From Streptomyces sp. NRRL S-244 (GTDB lineage Bacteria; Actinomycetota; Actinomycetes; Streptomycetales; Streptomycetaceae): a stretch of DNA of 64,000 nucleotides. The translations under genes and the position numbers were made by a program. Below, piece after piece: positions 43,365 through 52,798 of this stretch (within the stretch, counting starts at the first letter, position 1; each line of letters opens with the position of its first letter). The DNA is taken from contig NZ_JOCX01000008.1 of the NCBI RefSeq assembly GCF_000717915.1, positions 310,001 to 374,000 of the forward strand, in the 5' to 3' direction. Under the pieces are notes generated by a model. The model had not been told where the DNA came from and ran no database searches. It saw nothing but the letters and a program-made list of their open reading frames with translations.

Positions 43365-44705
43365 ATGTCGGAGAGAGGCCCCGCGACGGCCCCCTCGCAC
43401 GAGCCGCCGCCCGAAACGCCCTCCGCACCGCAGACCGCTTCCGCACCGCAGACCGCTTCCACGCCGGCGGGGGCCGCTTCCGCCCCGCTCACGGCTGCCC
43501 GCCGTACCGGACTGCTCGTCACTTTCATACTCGGCGGGCTCAGTGCCCTCCCCCCGCTGTCCATGGACATGTACCTGCCGGCCCTGCCTCAGGTCACCGG
43601 CGCCCTGCACAGCCCGGCCGCCACGATCCAGCTCACCCTCACCGCCTGCCTCGCCGGCATGGCGCTGGGCCAGCTCGTCATCGGCCCGATGAGCGACAAG
43701 TGGGGCCGCCGCAGGCCCCTGCTGATGGGCATGGTCGTCTACGTCCTCGCCACCGCGATCTGCGCCCTCGCGCCGACCGCCGAACTGCTGATCGGCTTCC
43801 GGCTGCTCCAGGGCCTGGCCGGGTCGGCCGCGATCGTCATCGCGCGGGCCGTCGTACGCGACCTGTACGAAGGCGTCGAGATGGCCCGGTTCTTCTCCAC
43901 GCTGATGCTGATCTCCGGCGTGGCCCCGGTCATCGCCCCGCTCATCGGCGGCCAGATCCTGCGCTTCGCCGACTGGCGCGGGGTGTTCGTCGTCCTCACC
44001 GGCGTCGGCGCCGTGCTCACCCTCGTCGTCTGGCGCAGCCTCGGCGAGACCCTGCCGCCCGAGCAGCGGCAGACCGGCGGCGTGGGCTCCGCGCTGCGGA
44101 CCATGCGGGGGCTGCTGGCCGACCGCGTCTTCGCCGGGTACACGCTCGCCGGCGGCTTCGCCTTCGCCACGCTGTTCTCGTACATCTCGGCCTCGCCCTT
44201 CGTGGTGCAGGAGATCTACGGGGCCTCGCCGCAGGCCTTCAGCCTGCTGTTCGGCCTCAACTCCGTCGGCCTGATCACCGCCGGGCAGGTCAACGGCAAG
44301 CTGCTGGTCGGCCGGGTCCGCCTGGACAAGGTGCTGGGCGGCGGGCTCACCGTCATCACGGCGGCCTCGCTCTCGCTGCTGCTGATGTCCACCGGGGTGT
44401 TCGGGGAGGTCGGGCTGGTCCCGATCGCGGCGGCGCTGTTCGTGCTGATGTCGGCGATGGGCGTGGTCCTGCCGAACACCAACGCGCTGGCGCTGATGCG
44501 CACCCCGCACGCGGCCGGCTCGGCCTCGGCCCTGCTGGGCACCTCCTCCTTCCTGGTCGGGGCGATCGCCTCGCCGCTGGTCGGGATCGCCGGCGAGCAC
44601 ACGGCCGTGCCGATGGCCCTGGTCCAGCTGGTGTGCTCGCTGCTGGCGGTGGCCTGCTTCGCCGGCATGTGCCGGCCCTGGCAGAACCGGGACTCCGCCG
44701 TCTGA
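43365..44705 (+). CDS. Bcr/CflA-type MFS multidrug exporter
   Basis: 446 aa. A Pro/Ala-rich N-terminal tail (1-45, with repeated SAPQTA) precedes twelve predicted transmembrane helices. The Bcr/CflA subgroup is recognised by [12 protein letters not shown] in helix 1, [32 protein letters not shown] (the MFS loop motif) and [18 protein letters not shown] (motif C region of drug/H+ antiporters). Members export chloramphenicol, bicyclomycin, cysteine or similar compounds. The gene is divergent from the SDR gene. Confidence 0.92.
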   Translation: MSERGPATAPSHEPPPETPSAPQTASAPQTASTPAGAASAPLTAARRTGLLVTFILGGLSALPPLSMDMYLPALPQVTGALHSPAATIQLTLTACLAGMALGQLVIGPMSDKWGRRRPLLMGMVVYVLATAICALAPTAELLIGFRLLQGLAGSAAIVIARAVVRDLYEGVEMARFFSTLMLISGVAPVIAPLIGGQILRFADWRGVFVVLTGVGAVLTLVVWRSLGETLPPEQRQTGGVGSALRTMRGLLADRVFAGYTLAGGFAFATLFSYISASPFVVQEIYGASPQAFSLLFGLNSVGLITAGQVNGKLLVGRVRLDKVLGGGLTVITAASLSLLLMSTGVFGEVGLVPIAAALFVLMSAMGVVLPNTNALALMRTPHAAGSASALLGTSSFLVGAIASPLVGIAGEHTAVPMALVQLVCSLLAVACFAGMCRPWQNRDSAV

Positions 44706-44714
44706 TCCGGGCTT

Positions 44715-44806
44715 CCGGGACGCCCCAGGGGGTCGTCGAAGTGGCGTCGGCCGCCCGTGAGGCCGGCCAGACGGGACTTCGACGACACCCCCTGGCGGCG
44801 TCCCGG
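44715..44806 (+). terminator. Long imperfect inverted repeat after the MFS gene
   Basis: Left arm 44715-44742 pairs with right arm 44776-44806; all 28 left bases can pair, with small bulges on the right side. The 33-nt loop can form an inner CCCGT/ACGGG stem. It begins 10 bp after the MFS stop and is probably a terminator. Confidence 0.65.
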
Positions 44807-44833
44807 ACCCCGCGGGCGCCGTAAACTTCGCTG

Positions 44834-45847
44834 GTGAACGCCTCCGCCTCCGCCTCCGTGCCCACCACCGCCGAAACGCTGCGGTCCGCGCTGGGCGGGC
44901 TGCTCGACGGGATCCCGCCGAAGCAGGCCACGGCCGCCGTCGACCGGCTGATCGCCAACTACCGCGGCCGGACCCCGACCGACGCGCCCATCCTGCGCGA
45001 CCGCTCCGACGTGGCGGCGTACGCGGCGTACCGGATGCCGGCCACCTTCGAGGCCGTACGGTCCGCCCTGGACGCCCTCGCCGAGGCCGCCCCGCAGTGG
45101 TCCCCGGGCTCCCACGTGGACGTGGGCGGCGGCACGGGCGCGGCGGCCTGGGCGGTGGACGCCACCTGGGACGGCCCGCGCGACACCGCGGTCCTGGACT
45201 GGGCGGAGCCGGCGCTGGCCCTCGGCAAGGAGCTCGCGGCCTCCTCCGGTTCGCCGGTGCTGCGCGCCGCCGAGTGGCGCCGGGCCGTCATCGGGTCCGG
45301 GCTGGCGCTCCCCGAGACGGACCTCGTGACGGTGTCGTACGTACTCGGCGAGCTGACGCCGGAGGCCCGCCGGGCCGTGGTCGCCGAGGCGGCCCGCGCC
45401 GGGCAGGCCGTGGTGCTGATCGAGCCGGGCACGCCCGAGGGGTACCTGCGCATCCGCGAGGCCCGCGACCAGCTGATCGAGGCGGGGCTGAAGGTCGCGG
45501 CCCCCTGCCCGCACGACGGCACCTGCCCGATCGAGGTCGGCCAGGACTGGTGCCACTTCTCGGCGCGGGTCAGCCGGTCCTCCCTGCACCGCAAGGTCAA
45601 GGGCGGCTCCCTCCCGTACGAGGACGAGAAGTTCAGCTACGTGGCCGCGACCCGCTTCCCGGTGGAGCCGGCCCCGTCCCGGATCACGCGGAGGCCGCAG
45701 ATCCGGAAGGGGCTCGTCCTGCTGGAACTGTGCGGTCCCGAGGGCGAGGGCCTGACCCGGGTCAACGTGACCAAGCGCCACGGTGACCTCTACAAGGCGG
45801 CGCGGGACGCCGACTGGGGGCAGGAGTGGCCGCCGGCCACCTCGTAG
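44834..45847 (+). CDS. Rsm22-like SAM-dependent methyltransferase
   Basis: 337 aa from GTG 44834. The Rossmann methyltransferase motif is DVGGGTG (96-102). The family hallmark is a Cys/His cluster: [24 protein letters not shown] (C225, C231 and C240 with nearby His), and a further Cys near 298. Rsm22/METTL17 proteins associate with the small ribosomal subunit in mitochondria and recent work describes an Fe-S cluster at these Cys; bacterial members are presumed rRNA methyltransferases. The strong basic patches ([18 protein letters not shown]) fit RNA binding. It is a single gene. Confidence 0.88.
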   Translation: MNASASASVPTTAETLRSALGGLLDGIPPKQATAAVDRLIANYRGRTPTDAPILRDRSDVAAYAAYRMPATFEAVRSALDALAEAAPQWSPGSHVDVGGGTGAAAWAVDATWDGPRDTAVLDWAEPALALGKELAASSGSPVLRAAEWRRAVIGSGLALPETDLVTVSYVLGELTPEARRAVVAEAARAGQAVVLIEPGTPEGYLRIREARDQLIEAGLKVAAPCPHDGTCPIEVGQDWCHFSARVSRSSLHRKVKGGSLPYEDEKFSYVAATRFPVEPAPSRITRRPQIRKGLVLLELCGPEGEGLTRVNVTKRHGDLYKAARDADWGQEWPPATS

Positions 45848-45874
45848 CCGCGCGGCCGCGGCGCGCGGCGGGCG

Positions 45875-46684
45875 CTACATCCGCAGCTCCTGGGTGCAGC
45901 ACTTCACGCTGCCGCCGCCCTTGAGCAGCTCGCCCAGGTCCATCGGGACGGGCTCGAAGCCCCGCTCCCGCAGGGGCTGGAACAGTCCGGCCGCCGCCTG
46001 CGGGAGCAGCACGTTGCGGCCGTCCGAGACCGCGTTGAGGCCGAGGGCCGCCGCGTCCTCGTCGCCGGCGATCAGCGCGTCCGGGAACAGTCGCTCCAGT
46101 ACGGCCCGGCTGCCGGGAGAGAACGCGGGCGGGTAGTACATGACCTCGTCGCCGTCGAGCACGCACAGCGCGGTGTCCAGGTGGTAGTAGCGCGGGTCCA
46201 CCAGGTCGAGGCCGATGACCGGGCGGCCGAAGAACTCCTGGGCCTCGTCGTGCGAGAGCGGGCTGGAGCGGAAGCCCCGGCCGGCCAGGATGTAGGTGGC
46301 GGTGACGGCGAAATCGCCCTCGCCCTCGTTGACGTGGGACGGCTCGTGGACGTGCTCGAAGCCGTGGGACCGGAACCAGTCGAGGTGGATCTCGGCTTCG
46401 GCGGTGCGCTCCGGGTAGGCGAACCGGGCGCCGAGCACCCGGCCGTCGACGACGAGGGCGCCGTTGGCGGCGAAGACCATGTCGGGCAGCTCGGGGTCCG
46501 GTACGAGCGTCTCGACGGTGTGGCCGAGCGAGCGGTAGCGGTCCCGGAGGTCTTCCCACTGGGCGTGTGCGAGGGGCAGGTCCACCGGTTTCGTGGGGTC
46601 CATCCACGGGTTGATGGAGTACGTGACCTTGAAGTGTGCGGGTGGGCACATCAAGTAGCGCCGGGGTGTGGCGACTCTGCGCAA
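45875..46684 (-). CDS. ddaH: Dimethylargininase (DDAH) / arginine-deiminase-fold hydrolase
   Basis: 269 aa from TTG 46684, chosen because GAGGAG lies 6 nt upstream; a GTG at 46705 lacks a ribosome site. The guanidino-modifying fold is shown by MCPPAHF, DMVFAANGALVVDG, HEPSHVNEGEGDF, the catalytic His in YYHLDTALCVL, and the nucleophilic Cys in SVKCCTQELRM at the C-terminus. DDAH converts methylated arginine to citrulline plus methylamine; the ornithine-forming relatives are hard to exclude by eye. It is divergent from the TetR gene. Confidence 0.85.
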   Translation of the reverse strand: MRRVATPRRYLMCPPAHFKVTYSINPWMDPTKPVDLPLAHAQWEDLRDRYRSLGHTVETLVPDPELPDMVFAANGALVVDGRVLGARFAYPERTAEAEIHLDWFRSHGFEHVHEPSHVNEGEGDFAVTATYILAGRGFRSSPLSHDEAQEFFGRPVIGLDLVDPRYYHLDTALCVLDGDEVMYYPPAFSPGSRAVLERLFPDALIAGDEDAAALGLNAVSDGRNVLLPQAAAGLFQPLRERGFEPVPMDLGELLKGGGSVKCCTQELRM

Positions 46685-46816
46685 AGAAGGCTCCTCACGG
46701 CTCACGAGGGATGTCGAGAGAATCGTCTCTCCTCAAGGGAAACCGCGCAGTGAACTGATTGGGTGGTTTACGGAATGACACAAAGACGAGACGTCGCGCG
46801 TTGATAATTTGTCCGA

Positions 46817-47434
46817 ATGAGCAGCAGATCGCCTGACGCGAAGGCCCCCGACCCCGCCCGCCGCAACGACCGCTCCCGGCGGGCCATCCTCGACGCGGCG
46901 CTCGCGCTCGTCACGGAGGTCGGCTACAACAAGCTGACCATCGAGGCCATCGCCGCCCGCGCGGGCGTCGGCAAGCAGACGATCTACCGCTGGTGGCCCT
47001 CGAAGGCGGCGGTCCTGCTGGACGCCTCGCTCGCGCTCTTCGGGGACGCGGAGGCGGAAGCCGACTGGACGGGCTTCCCGGACACCGGCGACCTCGCCGC
47101 GGACCTCAAGCGGGTGCTGCGGGTGACGGTGGACCAGTTCAACGACGAGAAGTACGCGGCCCCCACGCGCGCCCTGACCGCCGCCGGGGCGACCGACCCC
47201 GAGCTGAGCGCCCGTTTCACCGAGCGGCTGCTGGAGCCGCAGCTCGCCCTGTACGAGACGCGGTTGCGGGCGGCCCGGGAGGCCGGACAGCTCGCGCCGG
47301 ACGCGGACCTGCGCCTGGCGGTGGAGATGCTGGTGGGCCCGCTGACGTACCGCTGGCTGATGCGGACGGGACCGCTGACGCACGCGTTCGCGGACGGGCT
47401 GGTGGACCGGGTACTGGGCGGGGTGGCGCGGTGA
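46817..47434 (+). CDS. TetR-family transcriptional regulator
   Basis: 205 aa. N-terminal HTH: RAILDAALALVTEVGYNKLTIEAIAARAGVGKQTIYRWWPSK, the typical TetR helix-turn-helix with the YRWWPSK end common to actinomycete members. The C-terminal domain resembles TetR_C_16-type ligand domains (EMLVGPLTYRWLMRTGPLT). It is divergent from ddaH across 132 bp, so ddaH is a candidate target. The ligand is unknown. Confidence 0.9.
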   Translation: MSSRSPDAKAPDPARRNDRSRRAILDAALALVTEVGYNKLTIEAIAARAGVGKQTIYRWWPSKAAVLLDASLALFGDAEAEADWTGFPDTGDLAADLKRVLRVTVDQFNDEKYAAPTRALTAAGATDPELSARFTERLLEPQLALYETRLRAAREAGQLAPDADLRLAVEMLVGPLTYRWLMRTGPLTHAFADGLVDRVLGGVAR

Positions 47435-47552
47435 CCGGGGTGTCGAAGGTCACCGAGGGCTGACGGGGCGGTGGCCGGCCGGGGACAATTGGCCGAATTT
47501 CACGGGTATGTGACGGTATTCCGCCTGCTGTTGTGCGCTCTCCGTGCACCTG

Positions 47553-47574
47553 TCCCCCACCCCCCGGTGGGGGA
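47553..47574. other. Hairpin upstream of the prim-pol-like gene
   Basis: TCCCCCACC (47553-47561) and GGTGGGGGA (47566-47574) form a perfect 9-bp stem with a CCCC loop. It sits 119 bp after the TetR stop and 75 bp before the next start, so it may end the TetR transcript. Confidence 0.5.
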
Positions 47575-47648
47575 GAGCGGTCACCCGGACCCCAGGATGG
47601 TGGGACCATGTGAGGGTCTGCCGGGGAAACGGTGAGGTGAGGGGATAG

Positions 47649-48395
47649 ATGGGGTCTGAGTCCGGCCGCGTCAAACGCGGCGAGCAGAGCAGGATTTCCC
47701 AGTGGCTGCGCCGGCGGCCCAAACCCTCCCCCGAAGATCCCGAGCGCGCACGCGAGGCCCTTCTGCTGTCCGCGGCCGCCGCGGGCCTGCCGCTCGCCCC
47801 CGCCGCCCATCCCGCCGGCTACCGATGTTCGTGCGACCGGATCGGCTGTCCCACCCCCGCACGCCACCCCCTCTCCTTCGCCTGGCAGACGCAGTCGACG
47901 ACCGACCGCGCACAGATCGAACGCTGGGCACGCAACCAGCCGCAGGCGAACTTCATCACCGCGACGGGCATGGTCCACGACGTACTGGACGTCCCCCTCG
48001 AAGCCGGGGCGAGCGCGCTGGACCGCCTCCTGGCGGCCGGCGTCGAGGTCGGCCCGGTCGCCGAATCGGGCGGAACGGGCGACCAGGCCCGGATGCTCTT
48101 CTTCACCGCGACGCGCGGAACCCCCGAGGACGAGGACGAGTGGTGGCCCTGCGAACTGGACTGCCACCCCGAGACGATGGACGAACACCCGGGCCTGCGC
48201 TGGCACTGCCGCGGCAGCTACGTCCTCATCCCCCCGGCCGCGCTCCCCGGTGACCTTGCGGTGACCTGGATCCGCGGCACGGAACACCCCCTGCCGGACC
48301 CCCTCACCCTCCTCGAAACCCTGACCGACGCCTGCGCCACGTACGCGGTCGCGGCCACCGAAACCCCCTCGGCGGCCTGGCCCCTGAACCGCTGA
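47649..48395 (+). CDS. Prim-pol-like protein with degenerate active site
   Basis: 248 aa. The N-terminal part matches bifunctional primase/polymerase (archaeo-eukaryotic primase fold) proteins: GLPLAPAAHP, the metal-binding CSCDRIGCPTPARHPL (C60, C62, C67, H73), WQTQSTTDRAQIERW and NFITATG. In active enzymes the next strand ends in DVD; here it reads HDVLDVPLEAG, so the second Asp is Pro116. The later His/Asp motifs are also unclear. Polymerase activity is therefore doubtful. It stands alone, away from any replication or phage gene. Similar stand-alone genes occur widely in Streptomyces. Confidence 0.78.
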   Translation: MGSESGRVKRGEQSRISQWLRRRPKPSPEDPERAREALLLSAAAAGLPLAPAAHPAGYRCSCDRIGCPTPARHPLSFAWQTQSTTDRAQIERWARNQPQANFITATGMVHDVLDVPLEAGASALDRLLAAGVEVGPVAESGGTGDQARMLFFTATRGTPEDEDEWWPCELDCHPETMDEHPGLRWHCRGSYVLIPPAALPGDLAVTWIRGTEHPLPDPLTLLETLTDACATYAVAATETPSAAWPLNR

Positions 48396-48400
48396 AGGGG

Positions 48401-48420
48401 CCGCCCCGGCCCGGGGGCGG
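48401..48420. terminator. Hairpin between convergent genes
   Basis: CCGCCCC (48401-48407) pairs with GGGGCGG (48414-48420), directly before the yaaA stop and 5 bp after the prim-pol stop. Confidence 0.5.
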
Positions 48421-49221
48421 TCAGTGGATCTGGGTGACCACCACGTCCAGGGACCAGGCCTTGGCCGGCTTCGCGGGGGCTTCGGCCTCCACCGTGTAGC
48501 CCAGGTCGCGCAGCGTCGTGACCAGCTCGGCCGGGGTCGCGGGGACGGCCCCGGCGACGAGCAGGTCCCGTACCAGCCGACCCTTCGTGGCCTTGTTGAA
48601 GTGGCTCACCACCGACCGCTTCTCCACCCCGTCCACGACCTGCGAGTGCAGCACCCGCACCGTCGCCGTGCGCCCCGCCACCTCGCCCTTGGGCTTCCAC
48701 GCCGACGCATAGGCCGAGGAGCGCAGGTCCAGGACCAGCCCGTCCCCCGCCGCGGCCGGCAGCACCGCCGCCATGGGCTCCCGCCAGTACGCCCCCAGCG
48801 CGCCCAGCCCCGGCAGCTTCACCCCCATCGAGCAGCGGTACGAGGGGATCCGGTCCGTCACCCGGACCGCGCCCCACAGGCCCGAGAACACCATCAGCGA
48901 CCGCTCCGCCCGCGTCCGCGCCGCCGCCGGCAGGTCGGCCAGGCCCAGCGCGTCGTACAGGACGCCGGTGTAGATCTCCCCGGCCGGCCGGGCCACCGCG
49001 GACCGCAGCCCGGCGTTCTTCGCCACCTCGCCGCGCAGCCCCTCGCTCAGGCCGAGCACCTCGCGGGCCTTCGTCTCGTCCCCGGCGCACAGCTCGACCA
49101 GTTCCCCCAGCACGGCCGCCCGCGCCTCGGCCAGTCCCGGCAGCGACAGCGTCTCCGGCTCCAGGGGCGCGCCGGAACCGCCGACGGCCTTTCCCTCGGA
49201 CGGCGGCAGCAGCACGAGCAC
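48421..49221 (-). CDS. yaaA: YaaA-family peroxide stress protein
   Basis: 266 aa from GTG 49221. YaaA/DUF328 signatures: LLPPSEGKA at the N-terminus, VFSGLWGAVRVTDRIPSYRCSMG, and the C-terminal VVSHFNKATKGRLVRDLL. In E. coli YaaA lowers free iron during peroxide stress and binds DNA; the Streptomyces function is untested. Length is slightly above the usual 250. It is divergent from the RNB gene with 102 bp between starts. Confidence 0.9.
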   Translation of the reverse strand: MLVLLPPSEGKAVGGSGAPLEPETLSLPGLAEARAAVLGELVELCAGDETKAREVLGLSEGLRGEVAKNAGLRSAVARPAGEIYTGVLYDALGLADLPAAARTRAERSLMVFSGLWGAVRVTDRIPSYRCSMGVKLPGLGALGAYWREPMAAVLPAAAGDGLVLDLRSSAYASAWKPKGEVAGRTATVRVLHSQVVDGVEKRSVVSHFNKATKGRLVRDLLVAGAVPATPAELVTTLRDLGYTVEAEAPAKPAKAWSLDVVVTQIH

Positions 49222-49323
49222 GGTGGTTCTCCTTCAGTACGACACGGCGCAGGGGGTGCGGCCCCCGAGCCAGGGTAAACGGCTCGCCGCGCCACGGGCG
49301 CCCACCCGCAATACGCTCGACCC

Positions 49324-50769
49324 ATGCCACGCCGTCATATGCACATGACCGGCGCAGACGGGGCTGCCCTGCGGGCCGCGCTGCGTGAACTGCGCACGGA
49401 GCTGGGCGTGCCCACGCAATTCCCGGCTCCGGTGCTCGCCGAGGCCGAGCAGGCGGTCCGCGCCCCGCGGCTCCCCGACCTCGACGCCACCGACCTCCCC
49501 CTGTTCACCATCGACCCGCCCGCCTCCCGCGACCTGGACCAGGCCATGCACCTGGCGAAGCGCGCCGGCGGCGGCGGCTACCGCGTGCACTACGCCATCG
49601 CCGACGTCGCCGCCTTCGTCACCCCCGGCGGCGCCCTCGACGCCGAGGCCCACCGCCGCGTCACCACCCTCTACTTCCCCGACGGCCGGATCCCCCTCCA
49701 TCCGCCCGTCCTCTCCGAGGGCGCGGCCAGCCTGCTGCCCGGCCAGACCTGCCCGGCGCTGCTGTGGCGCTTCGACCTGGACTCCGCCGGACGCGTGGAG
49801 ACCACCGAGGTCCGCCGCGCCCTGGTCCGCAGCCGGGCCAAACTGGACTACGACGGCGTCCAGCAGACCATCGACTCCCGGACCGCCGAGGAGCCCGTCG
49901 CCCTCCTCCGGGACATCGGCCGGCTCCGCGAGACCCTGGAGCAGGAACGCGGCGGGGTCTCGTTGAACGTGCCCGAGCAGGAGATCGTCGCGCAGAACGG
50001 CTCCTACACCCTCGCCTACCGGGCCCCGCTCCCCGCGGACGGCTGGAACGCCCAGATCTCCCTCATGGCCGGCATGGCCGCCGCCGAGCTGATGCTCGCC
50101 GCCGGCACCGGCGTCCTGCGCACCCTCCCCAGCGCCCCCGACGGGGCCGTCGGCCGGCTCCGGCGCACCGCCGCCGCCCTGCGGATCGACTGGCCGCACC
50201 ACATGCCGTACGCCGAACTCGTCCGCTCCCTCGACCCGCACCTGCCCGCCCACGCCGCGTTCCTCCAGGAGTGCACGGCCCTGCTGCGCGGCGCGGGCTA
50301 CACGGTGTTCACCGGCGGCCGGGCCCCGGACCCCCTCCTGCACGCCGCGGTGGCGGCCCCGTACGCGCACTGCACCGCCCCGCTGCGCCGGCTCGTCGAC
50401 CGGTACGCGGGCGAGCTGTGCGTGGCGGCTGCGGCCGGGGTCGCGCCCCCGGAGTGGGCGACGGACGCGCTGGACGCGCTCCCGCAGCGGATGGCGGACG
50501 GGAGCAGGCTGGCCAACACCGCCGAGCGGGAGTGCGTGGACCTCGTCGAGGCGGCCCTGCTGAAGGACCACGTCGGGGAGACCTTCGAGGCGACCGTGAT
50601 CGACGTCAAGGAGCACGAGCCGCTCGTGGGCACGGTCCACCTGGAGGAGCCGGCCGTCGTCGGCAGGGTCGAATCTCCGTCCGCGCGGCTGCCGCTGGGC
50701 GACCGCATCCGGGTCCGGCTGACGGAGGCCGACCCGGGCACCTCGAAGATCCTCTTCGCCCCGGCGTGA
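49324..50769 (+). CDS. RNB-domain ribonuclease, short form
   Basis: 481 aa. The RNase II/R catalytic domain starts near residue 55: TIDPPASRDLDQAMHL carries the Asp cluster (D-x8-D-L-D) that binds Mg, followed by VHYAIADVAAFV, TLYFPDGRIPLHPPVLSEGAASLLPGQ and, later, APYAHCTAPLRRLVDRY. It lacks the N-terminal cold-shock domains of RNase R, and the C-terminal S1 region is only about 60 residues. It hydrolyses RNA 3' to 5'. The compact form is usual in actinomycetes. Confidence 0.92.
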   Translation: MPRRHMHMTGADGAALRAALRELRTELGVPTQFPAPVLAEAEQAVRAPRLPDLDATDLPLFTIDPPASRDLDQAMHLAKRAGGGGYRVHYAIADVAAFVTPGGALDAEAHRRVTTLYFPDGRIPLHPPVLSEGAASLLPGQTCPALLWRFDLDSAGRVETTEVRRALVRSRAKLDYDGVQQTIDSRTAEEPVALLRDIGRLRETLEQERGGVSLNVPEQEIVAQNGSYTLAYRAPLPADGWNAQISLMAGMAAAELMLAAGTGVLRTLPSAPDGAVGRLRRTAAALRIDWPHHMPYAELVRSLDPHLPAHAAFLQECTALLRGAGYTVFTGGRAPDPLLHAAVAAPYAHCTAPLRRLVDRYAGELCVAAAAGVAPPEWATDALDALPQRMADGSRLANTAERECVDLVEAALLKDHVGETFEATVIDVKEHEPLVGTVHLEEPAVVGRVESPSARLPLGDRIRVRLTEADPGTSKILFAPA

Positions 50770-50930
50770 GCAACCCGGCCGTGCGCTCGCACCGCCCCTC
50801 GGCACGCCCCTCCGCACGCCCTCGGCACGCCCCCGCCCGCGACCGGGGCCCTTCGGCCCGCGCCGCCCCTGGCTCCGGAAGCCTGCGGCTGTCATCATCT
50901 GCGCACCGACACCCCGGGGAGGCAGCGGAG

Positions 50931-51854
50931 ATGGCCCACGTCGACACGCCCGCCCGGCCGCCCGCCCAGCCCGGCGGCGCGCCCGCGAACGGGGCACGGC
51001 GGCGGCCGGCTCCCGTGCTGCGGCCCCACGTGGTCGGCTACACCGGCTTCCACACCCGCTTCCCCGCGCCCCGGCGCCGCCTGGAGCTGCCCACCGGCTT
51101 CGTCACGCTCGTCTTCACCTTCAGCGAGGGCCTCTGGGTGACCCGCACCGGCGGGCTCGCCGCCGCCCGTCCGCGCCCCGCCGCCGTCTCCCGCACCCTG
51201 ATCGCCGGGCCGCGCACGGTCCCCGCGATCGGGGTGCACGCGGGTGCGGTGCACGGGCTGGAGGTGAACATGAGCCCGCTCGGCGCGTACCGGCTGTTCG
51301 GGGTGCCGATGGTGCACTTCGAGGACGGCCTCGTGGACCTCGGCGAGGTGCTCGGGCCCGTCGGCCGCCACCTGCCCGAGCGGCTGCGGTCCCTGGGCGG
51401 CTGGGACGAGCGCTTCGACCTCCTCGACTCCGTCCTCGCCGCCCGCCTCGACCGGGGCCCGGCCGTCACCCCGGGCGTGCGCGGGGCACTGGCCCGGCTG
51501 TGGACGGACAGCGGCCCGGGCTCGCTGGCGCGGGCCACCGCCGACACCGGCTGGAGCGCCCGTCACCTGCGCGCCCGTTTCCGTGAGGAGATCGGGCTGC
51601 CGCCCAAGGCGATGGCCCGGGTGTTCCGGCTCCAGCACGCGCTGCGCGCCCTCGCGGCCGGGGTGGCCCCCGCCGAGGTCGCGGCCGCCCGCGGCTACCA
51701 CGACCAGGCCCACTTCAGCCGGGACGTGAAGGCCATGACGGGACTGCCGCCCGCCCGGTTCGCGGCCCTGCGCGGCGGCCTGCCGCCGTGTTCGGCGCTG
51801 GACCGGATGCCGGGCCGGATCACCAGCGTGCTGCTCCCGCCCGAGGCGGAGTGA
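50931..51854 (+). CDS. AraC-family transcriptional regulator
   Basis: 307 aa from ATG 50931 with a GGAGG-like site 12 nt upstream. The N-terminal domain (FPAPRRRLELPTGFVTLVFTFSEGL...GLEVNMSPLGAYRLFGVPM) is like the DUF6597 or MmsR-type sensing part common in Streptomyces. The C-terminal third holds two helix-turn-helices: SLARATADTGWSARHLRARFREEIGLPPK and VAPAEVAAARGYHDQAHFSRDVKAMTGLPP. Its target and ligand are unknown. It follows the RNB gene by 161 bp. Confidence 0.9.
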   Translation: MAHVDTPARPPAQPGGAPANGARRRPAPVLRPHVVGYTGFHTRFPAPRRRLELPTGFVTLVFTFSEGLWVTRTGGLAAARPRPAAVSRTLIAGPRTVPAIGVHAGAVHGLEVNMSPLGAYRLFGVPMVHFEDGLVDLGEVLGPVGRHLPERLRSLGGWDERFDLLDSVLAARLDRGPAVTPGVRGALARLWTDSGPGSLARATADTGWSARHLRARFREEIGLPPKAMARVFRLQHALRALAAGVAPAEVAAARGYHDQAHFSRDVKAMTGLPPARFAALRGGLPPCSALDRMPGRITSVLLPPEAE

Positions 51855-51964
51855 CCGACCGGCTCCCGTCGCCGTTTTCTGCAAGACAGGCCGGTTTCCG
51901 CTTGTCAGGCTCGGCCTACGACTCCTCCTCCCCCCGGAGAGTCCCCACGCAGTGCGGCAGCCCG

Positions 51965-52798
51965 TCACGGGGGTGCGGGTTGCCGTACCGCGCCGACCAG
52001 CGCGCGGGGGTCGTCCGCGTGGAAGCGGATCGTACGGGCCGACGCGCGGGCCCCGAGCGGCCTGCGGAAGTCCAGCGGCCGGTTCAGCTCAACGGTCACC
52101 GTGGTCTGGCTGCCCACGATCAGGTCGAGGACCCCCTCGTCGGAGAGGCTGACGAGCCGGCCCTCCGGGTAGCGCCGGTCCACCCGGACCGAGGCGACCG
52201 CGTCCGGCGGGACGGTCAGGTCGAACAGCGCCCCGTACCGGATCCGCAGCGTCCCGTCGGGCCGCACCACGTGCGGCCGGGTCACGCACGCGGCGTGCAG
52301 GGCCAGTACCGCCAGCACCCCGTACACGTCGAGGACGAGCAGCACCCGGTGCACGGCCGGCCAGGGGATCAGCACGGCCAGCCCGACCGTCTCGATGACC
52401 GACACGAAGAGCAGCCCGTACATCATGGCCGTCTGCGGTCCGGTGTACGCGGCGGCGAGGTCCCCCGGGCGCACCCCGTGCCTGCGGCGCCCCACCCAGC
52501 GGCCCAAGGAGACGAAGGCCCGCAGCTCGTGCAGCAGGAGGCGCCGTACGGGCTCCGGGACGGCGGCGCCGACCGCGTCCCGGCGGGCCGCCGGGGGCGC
52601 CAGGCCCCGCGCACGGGCGGCCGCGTACAGGGACCACAGCACCCGCGCCTCCAGCAGCAGCACCCCGAGCACCAGCACCTCGGCGCCCGCCAGGAGCCAC
52701 CCGGGCGGCCGGAGCCCGGCGGCGAGGCAGAGCACGAGGACCAGCTCGCCCGGGATCACCGCGGCGGCCGCGATCCGGGCCGCGCGCAGCGCGCTCAC
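51965..52798 (-). CDS. Membrane protein with C-terminal PH-like domain
   Basis: 277 aa from GTG 52798, overlapping the merR-type stop (GTGA). Two hydrophobic pairs lie at about residues 10-50 and 118-165, with a basic cytoplasmic loop between. The last 95 residues (RIRYGALFDLTVPPDAVASVRV, EGVLDLIVGSQTTVTVELNRP) resemble bacterial PH-like domains. It is translationally coupled to the MerR regulator and so is the prime candidate for its target. Function unknown. Confidence 0.8.
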   Translation of the reverse strand: MSALRAARIAAAAVIPGELVLVLCLAAGLRPPGWLLAGAEVLVLGVLLLEARVLWSLYAAARARGLAPPAARRDAVGAAVPEPVRRLLLHELRAFVSLGRWVGRRRHGVRPGDLAAAYTGPQTAMMYGLLFVSVIETVGLAVLIPWPAVHRVLLVLDVYGVLAVLALHAACVTRPHVVRPDGTLRIRYGALFDLTVPPDAVASVRVDRRYPEGRLVSLSDEGVLDLIVGSQTTVTVELNRPLDFRRPLGARASARTIRFHADDPRALVGAVRQPAPP

